Positions 57,646 to 64,000 of a stretch of DNA of 64,000 nucleotides are shown here, piece after piece. This DNA is from Lachnospiraceae bacterium (lineage in GTDB: Bacteria; Bacillota; Clostridia; Lachnospirales; Lachnospiraceae). Position numbers and translations under genes: made by a program. The stretch is taken from contig CAJTDK010000006.1 of NCBI GenBank assembly GCA_910575105.1, positions 170,305 to 234,304 of the forward strand, read 5' to 3'. The first letter of the stretch is position 1; each line of letters starts with the position of its first letter. The notes below the pieces were generated by a model. It saw only the letters and a program-made list of their open reading frames with translations. It was not told the origin of the DNA and ran no database searches.

Positions 57646-58314
57646 ATGGATATTGTACAGATCAAACGTCTCAAAAAATATTTCGGGGAGGGTGCCCGGC
57701 TAGTCAAAGCCCTTGACGGCGTCACCCTTTCTATGGAGAAGGGTAAGTTTACCGCTGTCGTCGGGGCTTCCGGCTCAGGCAAAACTACGCTCCTTAATCT
57801 CATCGGCGGGCTGTATACGCCGACAGAAGGAACCGTCATCGTCAACGGCATCGACCTGGCCAGGCTCAGCGAAGATCAGCGCACGATCTTTCGCCGCCGT
57901 AATATCGGATTCGTGTTTCAAAGATATCATCTGGTACCCGAGCTTACCGTAGAGGAAAATATCTTATTCCCTCTGGCGCTGGACAACCTTCGCCCGGACA
58001 GGGATTATTTTTTTCGGCTGACAGACATGCTTGGGCTGGACGGCAGACTTAAGGATTACCCTTACATGCTGTCCGGCGGGGCGCAGCAGTGCGCCGCGAT
58101 CGCCCGGGCATTTATCACAAAGCCCTCGATCATCCTGGCCGATGAACCTACTGGGAGCTTTGACATCAAGACCAGCCAGAATATCTCCGGGATGATGAAG
58201 GCGGTGACAGAGAACTTCCGCCAGACGCTGATCTTGATCACCCACAATCAGGAGCTTTCGCAGCTTGCCGACCGGGTGATACATATTCAGAACGGGCGAG
58301 TAGTATCCTCATAA
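57646..58314 (+). CDS. ABC transporter ATPase without a permease
   Basis: A 222-residue MacB/BceA-like ATPase. Walker [19 protein letters not shown] and the Q-loop [18 protein letters not shown] are normal. The signature is [15 protein letters not shown], with Cys where the family nearly always has Arg (LSGGQQQRVAIARA). Walker B is [16 protein letters not shown] instead of the usual PTGNLD. Together with the absence of a downstream permease, this suggests relaxed selection or a specialised role. It starts 55 bases after the kinase gene and is followed by a terminator. Confidence 0.88.
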   Translation: MDIVQIKRLKKYFGEGARLVKALDGVTLSMEKGKFTAVVGASGSGKTTLLNLIGGLYTPTEGTVIVNGIDLARLSEDQRTIFRRRNIGFVFQRYHLVPELTVEENILFPLALDNLRPDRDYFFRLTDMLGLDGRLKDYPYMLSGGAQQCAAIARAFITKPSIILADEPTGSFDIKTSQNISGMMKAVTENFRQTLILITHNQELSQLADRVIHIQNGRVVSS

Positions 58315-58335
58315 ATACTTTCCGCCAAATAAAAA

Positions 58336-58371
58336 CCCGCAAAACCGCCTTCAATCCGGCTGTTTTGCGGG
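58336..58371. terminator. Bidirectional terminator between the ABC ATPase and cdd
   Basis: CCCGCAAAAC pairs with GTTTTGCGGG around GCC/GGC-containing inner bases. T-rich sequence follows on the plus strand (CTTTTCTT) and the minus strand (TTTTTATTTGG). It serves the convergent TCS-ABC and nucleoside operons. Confidence 0.85.
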
Positions 58372-58411
58372 CTTTTCTTATGGGAATGCTTACCCATGGA
58401 AAATTTATCCG

Positions 58412-58828
58412 TTATTTATCAATATTATCCGGCCCGAACCCAAGGGGCAGCAGCTCCTTCAAAGTATACTCCGCCTGCTGATCCTCCCCGTCTGCCAGAA
58501 CGATCTTAAATGTCTCCGGGTTACAGAATTCCATCATCACCTGGCGGCAGACTCCGCACGGGGCACACAGCGCATTACCATCTGTCCCTTCCATTCCGCC
58601 TACAACAGCAATCTTCGAAAATTCTCTTTCCCCATCGTATACCGCCCGGAAAAATGCGGTTCTTTCTGCGCAGTTTGTCGGCCCATACGCGGCGTTTTCA
58701 ATATTGCATCCATGGTAGATCTTGCCGCTCTTTGTAACAAGGGCAGCCCCTACGCTGTGATGTGAATAGGGAACATATGCACGTTCTCTTGCTTTTTTTG
58801 CTTCTTCGATCAATTCTTTATTTGTCAT
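58412..58828 (-). CDS. cdd: Cytidine deaminase
   Basis: A 138-residue zinc enzyme converting cytidine and deoxycytidine to (deoxy)uridine. The zinc site is in HGCNIENAAYGPTNCAERTAF (Cys and the proton-shuttle Glu) and PCGVCRQVMMEF (two Cys), the homotetrameric Cdd type. Last gene of the nucleoside operon, 30 bases after deoC. Ribosome site AAGGAGG. Confidence 0.95.
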   Translation of the reverse strand: MTNKELIEEAKKARERAYVPYSHHSVGAALVTKSGKIYHGCNIENAAYGPTNCAERTAFFRAVYDGEREFSKIAVVGGMEGTDGNALCAPCGVCRQVMMEFCNPETFKIVLADGEDQQAEYTLKELLPLGFGPDNIDK

Positions 58829-58858
58829 CTTTATTATCCTCCTTGTCCTGCCTGTATC

Positions 58859-59527
58859 TTAATATCCAGAACCTTTGTCCGTATTTTTTATGAGCTTGAT
58901 CAATCTGCTTGTTCCAAGCCTGTCTGCCCCAAGGCTCATGAACCTTTCTGCATCTTCAATCGAAGAGATCCCGCCTGCCGCTTTTACTTTCACCTCTTTG
59001 CCAACATGGGCTCTCATCAGCTCTACGTCGGCAAATGTGGCGCCTGCCGAAGAGAATCCCGTAGAGGTTTTGATGTATTCGGCGCCCGCCCTTGTGACTA
59101 TCTCGCACATCTTGATCTTTTCTTCTTTCGTAAGAAGACAGGTCTCAATAATAACTTTGAGAACCTTTCCGCCGCATGCTTCATGGATCTGGCGGATCTC
59201 CTCTTCTACTTTCTCGTATCTTTTATCCTTGAGAAAACCGATATTGATCACCATATCAATCTCTTCCGCACCGTTTGCAACCGCATCCTTTGTCTCAAAT
59301 ACTTTCACCGCTGTTGTGCTGTATCCGTTCGGAAATCCGATCACCGTACAGATCGGCAGTTTCCCGCCTACATATTCGGCCGCCTGCCTGACATACGCGG
59401 CCGGGATACACGCAGACGCTGTCTCATACCCCATCGCGTCGTCTAAGATCTGGCGGATCTCCTCCCATGTGGCTGTCTGGCTAAGCAGGGTGTGGTCAAG
59501 AATCTTTAACACATCTTTTTTCTCCAT
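58859..59527 (-). CDS. deoC: Deoxyribose-phosphate aldolase
   Basis: A 222-residue class I aldolase splitting 2-deoxyribose-5-phosphate into glyceraldehyde-3-phosphate and acetaldehyde. The Schiff-base lysine lies in [26 protein letters not shown] and [16 protein letters not shown] are conserved. The ATG at 59527 has GAGGAG upstream; the 11-codon longer frame overlaps deoB and lacks support. Follows deoB by 25 bases. Confidence 0.95.
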   Translation of the reverse strand: MEKKDVLKILDHTLLSQTATWEEIRQILDDAMGYETASACIPAAYVRQAAEYVGGKLPICTVIGFPNGYSTTAVKVFETKDAVANGAEEIDMVINIGFLKDKRYEKVEEEIRQIHEACGGKVLKVIIETCLLTKEEKIKMCEIVTRAGAEYIKTSTGFSSAGATFADVELMRAHVGKEVKVKAAGGISSIEDAERFMSLGADRLGTSRLIKLIKNTDKGSGY

Positions 59528-59552
59528 AATCTTAACTCCTCGTTTTTTTGTT

Positions 59553-60749
59553 TTATACAAGCTGTTTTAGAAGAGAACTGCCGATAGTATTTTCCGGCAT
59601 CTCTACTCCGAAATTATCTGCGGCCGTTGCTCCGATCACTGCAAACGTCTGCGCCTCTTCTAGTCTTCCATTCCCTTTCATGGACGGCGAGTAGGCAAGG
59701 AAAGGAACTTTTTCTCTTGTATGGTCGGTTCCTGTATGCGTAGGATCATTTCCATGGTCAGCCGTAATTATTAATAAATCATCTTCCCGCATAAAAGTCA
59801 AGAGTTCTCCAAGCTTCTCATCAAATTTTTCCAGCTCATCTGCGTACCCCGTTACATTGCGCCGATGTCCCCACAACGCATCGAAATCTACCAGGTTCAC
59901 AAAACAAAGGCCCTGAAAATCCCTTTTCGCGATTTCGATCGTCTGCTCCATCCCGTGTACGGAGCTTTTTGATTTATTCGATTCGGTGATCCCTTCCCCG
60001 TCGAAGATATCATAGATCTTTCCTACGGAGATCACCTCGTACCCCGCATCTTTCAGCGCATTGAGCACCGTTCTTCCATATGGCTTCAGAGCATAGTCAT
60101 GACGGTTGCTCGTTCGCATAAACTCACCTTTTTTTCTGCCCACATAAGGTCTTGCGATCACCCGTCCCACCTTCCATTCGTCCTTCATCGTGATCTCCCT
60201 GGCGATCTCGCAGCAGCGGTACAGCTCTTCCAGGCCGAAAGTCTCTTCATTCCCGCAGATCTGAAGGACAGAGTCGGCAGAGGTATAAACGATCATATGT
60301 CCCGTTGCGATCTCTTCTTCTGCAAGCTCATCCAGGATCTGCGTGCCGCTGGCGCTTTTATTCCCGATGATCACGCGTCCGGTCCGTTCAGACAGCTCAT
60401 CCAGCAGTTCCTTCGGGAAACCCGTCTCTGTAAATGTCCGGAAAGGTTTTGTAATATGAAGCCCCATCATTTCCCAGTGCCCGGTCATGGTATCCTTCCC
60501 GGTACTCGCTTCATTCAATTTCGTATAATAGCCCAGTGGTTCCTCAACCGGCGCCACCTGCTTTAATTCATGCAGATTGGCCATTCCAAGCTTCTGTAAA
60601 TTCGGAATCTTAAATTCACCTACATTCTGGGAAATGTGTCCCAGCGTATCCGTCCCGGCATCACCGTAGGCAGCCGCGTCGCTTAATGCGCCGACCCCCA
60701 GTGAATCCACTACAATCGTGAAGATCCTGCCGTATCTGTGTTCACCCAT
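59553..60749 (-). CDS. deoB: Phosphopentomutase
   Basis: A 398-residue metalloenzyme of the alkaline phosphatase superfamily, interconverting (deoxy)ribose-1- and 5-phosphates. The metal-binding [20 protein letters not shown] at the start, with the phosphoacceptor Thr in [15 protein letters not shown], and [20 protein letters not shown] near the end are diagnostic. The ATG at 60749 has AAGGAGG. Follows nupC by 13 bases. Confidence 0.96.
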   Translation of the reverse strand: MGEHRYGRIFTIVVDSLGVGALSDAAAYGDAGTDTLGHISQNVGEFKIPNLQKLGMANLHELKQVAPVEEPLGYYTKLNEASTGKDTMTGHWEMMGLHITKPFRTFTETGFPKELLDELSERTGRVIIGNKSASGTQILDELAEEEIATGHMIVYTSADSVLQICGNEETFGLEELYRCCEIAREITMKDEWKVGRVIARPYVGRKKGEFMRTSNRHDYALKPYGRTVLNALKDAGYEVISVGKIYDIFDGEGITESNKSKSSVHGMEQTIEIAKRDFQGLCFVNLVDFDALWGHRRNVTGYADELEKFDEKLGELLTFMREDDLLIITADHGNDPTHTGTDHTREKVPFLAYSPSMKGNGRLEEAQTFAVIGATAADNFGVEMPENTIGSSLLKQLV

Positions 60750-60762
60750 CGTCTGCACCTCC

Positions 60763-61959
60763 TTAGAACAACGCGACAATCCCGCAGATCATCGCACTCA
60801 GGATACTGACTAACATACCCCCAAGCATTGCTTTTAATACCAGTCTTGAAAGGGTCCCTCGTTTTTCCGGGCAGAGGACTCCGATTCCGCCTACACAGAT
60901 GCCCATACTGGATACATTCGCAAAGCCTGCGATGGAAATCGACGCGATCATGGCAAATCTTGGATCTAACTCTCCGATAAATGTCCCCAGATTGCCGAAT
61001 GCAACGAATTCATTTAACGCTAACTTCTGTCCCAGCAGCATGCCCTCCTGCAGAATATTCTCTGCATCAAGTCCCATAAGGAGTCCGAAAGGCGCGAACA
61101 CATAAGAGAAGATCGTCTCCAGGTCAAGACGGATGAATCCCAGGACAAGGTTGATCAGCGCCACAAGTCCCAATACGGCAATTAAGGACGAGGCGATCCC
61201 GACGATCATCGACATGCCTGTAGACGCTCCGCTTACGACTGCATCAATGACATTGGAATTGGAGCCTTTATTGTCCATCTTCACCTCATCGATAGACAAT
61301 GCCTGCTGCGTTTCCGGCAGGATCATCTTCGCCACCAGGATACTGCCCACCGGGACCAGCGCGCTTGCGATCAGGAGATACTCCATAGGAATCCCGCAGG
61401 CAGCGTATCCTGCCAGGATCGACACTTCCATACTTCCCATGCCGGAGACAAGGATCACCATGATCTCGCTGTCCGTCATCTTATCAATATACTTGCTTAC
61501 TAATACCGGGCTGCTCGTCTGTCCCAGGAACATATTCGCGACAGCCACAAAGCTTTCTACCGCCGTCGTACCCATAAGCTTTCCTACTGCCTTGCCAAGC
61601 TTTTTTACCACAAAGCCAAGGGCGCCCACATAGTACAGAAGTTCAACCAGCGCGGAGACGAATACGACGCCGCCTAAGGACTGAACAAAAAACACGCTCA
61701 TCTTTGAGCTGTCGGCAAGGTCGCCGAACACGAAAGACAAACCGTCCCTGCCGCAATTGACAACTGCCGTCACGCCGTCTGACAGGACAGAGATTAGCAT
61801 CCTCCCTAAGGGGATTTTAATGATGATGACCGCAAGAACGAATTGTACGATCACCGCCTTTAAGACAATTTTCCAGTTAATGGCTTTGCGGTTCCACGAT
61901 AATAGCCAAAGTAGCCCTAAAACTGCTGCAATACCGAGTAAATTCAATATGAGCCGCAT
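60763..61959 (-). CDS. nupC: Concentrative nucleoside transporter (CNT/NupC family)
   Basis: A 398-residue membrane protein with about ten hydrophobic segments. The CNT blocks [55 protein letters not shown] and [14 protein letters not shown] are present. CNT proteins import nucleosides with protons or sodium. Placed between udp and deoB, it supplies substrate for the pathway. RBS AGGAG. Confidence 0.93.
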   Translation of the reverse strand: MRLILNLLGIAAVLGLLWLLSWNRKAINWKIVLKAVIVQFVLAVIIIKIPLGRMLISVLSDGVTAVVNCGRDGLSFVFGDLADSSKMSVFFVQSLGGVVFVSALVELLYYVGALGFVVKKLGKAVGKLMGTTAVESFVAVANMFLGQTSSPVLVSKYIDKMTDSEIMVILVSGMGSMEVSILAGYAACGIPMEYLLIASALVPVGSILVAKMILPETQQALSIDEVKMDNKGSNSNVIDAVVSGASTGMSMIVGIASSLIAVLGLVALINLVLGFIRLDLETIFSYVFAPFGLLMGLDAENILQEGMLLGQKLALNEFVAFGNLGTFIGELDPRFAMIASISIAGFANVSSMGICVGGIGVLCPEKRGTLSRLVLKAMLGGMLVSILSAMICGIVALF

Positions 61960-61980
61960 TTTCCTCTCTCCTCCCGTGCA

Positions 61981-62760
61981 TTATTTTTCTCTATCTTCTT
62001 TTATTAAGTTCCTGATGCCTTCCACCGCAACTTTAATTGCGATCTCCGTATCGTGGACGATCGGATTATCCATGCCAAGCGCATTTCTTTCCTGATTTCC
62101 CACAACCAGGAAATTGGACCCGCAGCGTACGCCCAGATGGCTTGCCGCGATAAACAGGGCCGCCGACTCCATCTCGGACGCCTTGCACCCCATGCGCTTC
62201 CAGGCTTCCCATTTGTTTAAAAGCTCATAGCTTACCGGCATTCTCTCTGGCTCATGCTGTCCGTAGAACGCATCTTTACACTGGACCACCCCGGTATGGA
62301 AGGGAACCTTCAGTGTTTTGCAGGCTTTTACCAATGCATTCGCAACATTGAAATCAGCGACTGCCGGATACTCGATCGGCGCATATTCGCGGCTCGTACC
62401 TTCCATCCTGACCGCACCTGTAGAGACGACGACGTCTCCGCCCTTCACTTCAAGGTCAATGCCCCCGCATGTCCCTACACGGATAAAGGTGTCCGCGCCG
62501 CAAAGCACTAATTCTTCCAGTGCGATAGATGCAGACGGCCCGCCGATGCCTGTAGAGGTAACACTTACTTTTTCTCCCTCTAAATACCCTGTGTAAGTCA
62601 CATACTCCCTGCTGTCCGCCACTAGCTGCGCATCGTCAAAATGCTTTGCAATTTTGGCACATCTTTTGGGATCGCCCGGTAAGATCACATAACGCCCCAC
62701 GTCGCCGGGTCTGATCTGTAAATGATACTGTAATCCCTCTTCTCCTGAATAATTCTGCAT
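61981..62760 (-). CDS. udp: Uridine phosphorylase
   Basis: A 259-residue nucleoside phosphorylase-I enzyme cleaving uridine (and often deoxyuridine or thymidine) with phosphate. The phosphate-binding [18 protein letters not shown], the [17 protein letters not shown] loop, [16 protein letters not shown] and the ribose-binding [10 protein letters not shown] are conserved. The pyrimidine operon favours Udp over a purine phosphorylase. First gene of the operon; the upstream 116 bases contain a 25-bp palindrome. Confidence 0.9.
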   Translation of the reverse strand: MQNYSGEEGLQYHLQIRPGDVGRYVILPGDPKRCAKIAKHFDDAQLVADSREYVTYTGYLEGEKVSVTSTGIGGPSASIALEELVLCGADTFIRVGTCGGIDLEVKGGDVVVSTGAVRMEGTSREYAPIEYPAVADFNVANALVKACKTLKVPFHTGVVQCKDAFYGQHEPERMPVSYELLNKWEAWKRMGCKASEMESAALFIAASHLGVRCGSNFLVVGNQERNALGMDNPIVHDTEIAIKVAVEGIRNLIKEDREK

Positions 62761-62794
62761 GACTGCTCCTCCTTGTACATATAAATTTTATACA

Positions 62795-62819
62795 AAAGCA
62801 ATGTGTAACCAATTGCTTT
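62795..62819. promoter_or_regulatory. 25-bp palindromic operator candidate for the udp operon
   Basis: AAAGCAAT (62795-62802) and ATTGCTTT (62812-62819) are exact reverse complements around nine bases; similarity extends outward (ACAAAAGC / GCTTTGTT). It sits beside a -10-like TATAAAAT just downstream on the minus strand and covers the place of a -35 box, which is poor, suggesting regulation by a bound protein. The adjacent Crp/Fnr-type regulator is the natural candidate. Confidence 0.55.
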
Positions 62820-62876
62820 GTTCGCAAACCGGCAGACGATGATATGTATATACATTGCCGCACAAAAAGCATCATT

Positions 62877-63608
62877 CTAATCCTCTTCTGAAAGAATCTG
62901 CGACAGATTTTCTTTCATCTTTATGTACTGTCTGTGATCGACTAGGATGCGGTTACGCTGTTTTGTGATCACGCCTTCCTTCTCAAGCTTTTTTACGGAT
63001 CTGGTAATGGTTTTTACGCTTAACCCTGTATAATCAGACAGCTCCTGCCTGTCATTATTCAGCTTTAACACTCCGTCAACTGCAAATTTTCTATACCTGT
63101 TGGTAATCAGCATGGCCAGACGGTCAGCGCCCTGCAGGAACAAAAAGGCCCTGATGCTGCGTGCCTGTTCTAAAAGATATTCACCCATTAACTTGGATTC
63201 ATGCCGCAGTGCAAGAATATCCGTCTTCATCCATCTGGCAAACTGCGCCCTGGGAATCTTTAATACGGTACAATCTGTTACCGTCTGCATGGACGTCTGA
63301 TATTTCTGGAGACCCATGATCACTTCCATGCCTCCGTACGCATAGACATCCGTAAAGAGGATAAAATCAAATTTAATACCATAGATCCGGTAATCCGTCG
63401 CCTTGATCAGCCCGTCGCCGATAAAATAAATAACGTCTACCGGGTTCCCTTCCCTGATAAAAATCTTCCCTTTTTCCATTTTTTCAATAGAAAAGCTGTC
63501 AAGAAGCCAGAGCGGTGCACTTTTGAAATAGACATAAAACTGATCACGTCTCTCTTTATCAATTCGTTTTAGAAACGGCAATACGTTGTCCAGATGATTG
63601 TCACCCAT
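62877..63608 (-). CDS. Crp/Fnr-family transcription regulator
   Basis: A 243-residue protein. An N-terminal cyclic-nucleotide-binding-like barrel (MEKGKIFIREGNPVDVIYFIG, DVYAYGGMEVIMGLQ) is followed by a C-terminal winged helix (DRQELSDYTGLSVKTITRSV, LEKEGVITKQRNRILV). The Fnr cysteines are absent, and the cAMP-binding RSA motif is not seen, so the effector is unknown. It lies 116 bases upstream of udp on the same strand and is the likely local regulator of the nucleoside operon. The ATG at 63608 fits GAGGA; a GTG at 63632 is an alternative. Confidence 0.88.
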   Translation of the reverse strand: MGDNHLDNVLPFLKRIDKERRDQFYVYFKSAPLWLLDSFSIEKMEKGKIFIREGNPVDVIYFIGDGLIKATDYRIYGIKFDFILFTDVYAYGGMEVIMGLQKYQTSMQTVTDCTVLKIPRAQFARWMKTDILALRHESKLMGEYLLEQARSIRAFLFLQGADRLAMLITNRYRKFAVDGVLKLNNDRQELSDYTGLSVKTITRSVKKLEKEGVITKQRNRILVDHRQYIKMKENLSQILSEED

Positions 63609-63773
63609 ATTCTTTTCCTCATTTTTATACACTTTGCAACATGTTTCCCCTTGAAACTGCTTATATTTTATCCCATACTTACATACATGAAAAGGTCACG
63701 TGTCCTTCTTCCGGGCATTTTTACCATATTTTTTCATCCTGTTCTGCAATCTGCGCATCCGTTACTTCACGAA

Positions 63774-63813
63774 AAGTGCGTCCAGTGCGCATTCCTGGCC
63801 CATGAACAGTAAC
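63774..63813. repeat. Dispersed intergenic repeat, partial copy C
   Basis: AGTGCGCATTCCTGGCCC and the following GAACAGTAAC repeat the right-hand end of copies A and B. The left half is not recognisable. It sits in the 392-base region upstream of the Crp/Fnr gene, which otherwise holds no gene before the IS end at 63855. Confidence 0.6.
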
Positions 63814-63854
63814 AGGCATCCTCTATGATTATCAAAAATATATTATTGCTTTAA

Positions 63855-64000
63855 CCTGAATTATTCATGGCACTATAAGAACCTCTGAAAACACCTTTAG
63901 ACTGCTTCCAGCATAGAAATACCTACAAAGAGCCCTAAAAAAGGGCAGACTATCCCTATAACTATGGTTTTAGGCTTCTTCAGATGTCAAGGTTCTTGTG
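63855..64000. mobile_element. Left end of a second IS1380-type element
   Basis: CCTGAATTATTCATGGCA matches the end at 24102 except for one base. Further shared blocks are CCTAAAAAAGGGCAGACT and TGTCAAGGTTC, in the same order and orientation. The spacer sequences differ, so this is a related element, not an identical copy. The transposase gene would lie beyond the window. Confidence 0.75.

Overview
The window is a chromosomal segment of a Gram-positive anaerobe. It most likely comes from the Lachnospiraceae (Clostridium cluster XIVa). The indications are family-typical gene orders (rimP-nusA-ylxR-ylxQ-infB-rbfA-nrnA-truB-ribF and yceD-rpmF..plsX-acpP-rnc-smc-ftsY), mixed base composition, strong AGGAGG ribosome sites, several TTG starts, a giant 2-hydroxyacyl-CoA dehydratase-activase-like protein, Pta-AckA acetate formation and many gut-clostridial insertion sequences. 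No species can be named from sequence alone.

Layout: 1-4.6 kb holds divergent promoters, the 5' end of a rhomboid-like membrane gene (minus) and the activase-like gene (plus). At 4.6-9.1 kb are a decayed ABC ATPase and a folate operon (folC-folE-HD protein-folP-folBK, minus). At 9.2-20.0 kb is the rimP/nusA/infB translation operon (minus), with a Na/phosphate cotransporter between ribF and rpsO. At 20.1-24.0 kb are a secreted Fn3 protein and a lipoprotein. At 24.1-30.1 kb is an insertion-sequence scrapyard: a truncated IS1380-type element split by an ISL3-type element with 8-bp target duplication, an IS66 remnant, a broken ABC ATPase gene, and an IS4-type element with 7-bp target duplication. 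At 30.2-36.8 kb are an aminopeptidase P (plus), then glutaminase, a flavoprotein, isocitrate dehydrogenase and threonine ammonia-lyase (minus). At 36.8-46.3 kb is the ftsY-smc-rnc / acpP-plsX / rpmF-yceD block with a chemoreceptor between plsX and rpmF. At 46.5-49.8 kb is a nitrate/sulfonate-type ABC importer. At 50.1-54.2 kb are ackA-pta and mgtE. At 54.5-58.3 kb are tmcAL, a two-component system and a permease-less ABC ATPase (plus). At 58.4-63.6 kb is a pyrimidine nucleoside catabolism operon (udp-nupC-deoB-deoC-cdd, minus) preceded by a Crp/Fnr-type regulator. The last 146 bases are the left end of a second IS1380-type element.

Most genes are housekeeping. Uridine and deoxyribonucleosides would be imported by the CNT transporter, cleaved by Udp and funnelled by DeoB and DeoC to glyceraldehyde-3-phosphate and acetaldehyde. 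Pta and AckA recover ATP from acetyl-CoA. The folate cluster covers GTP to dihydrofolate except for an unassigned dephosphorylation step, for which the HD-domain protein is a candidate.

The least explained items are: a perfectly duplicated 75-nt unit between pta and ackA, able to fold into an 11-bp GAAA-capped hairpin plus a second stem; a dispersed palindromic intergenic repeat family; a 15-bp palindrome at the plsX promoter start; a 25-bp operator-like palindrome before udp; and 75-bp in-frame repeats in infB. No CRISPR array, tRNA, rRNA or prophage was seen. I found no unambiguous new multi-gene system; the duplicated structured element at pta-ackA is the best candidate for something undescribed.
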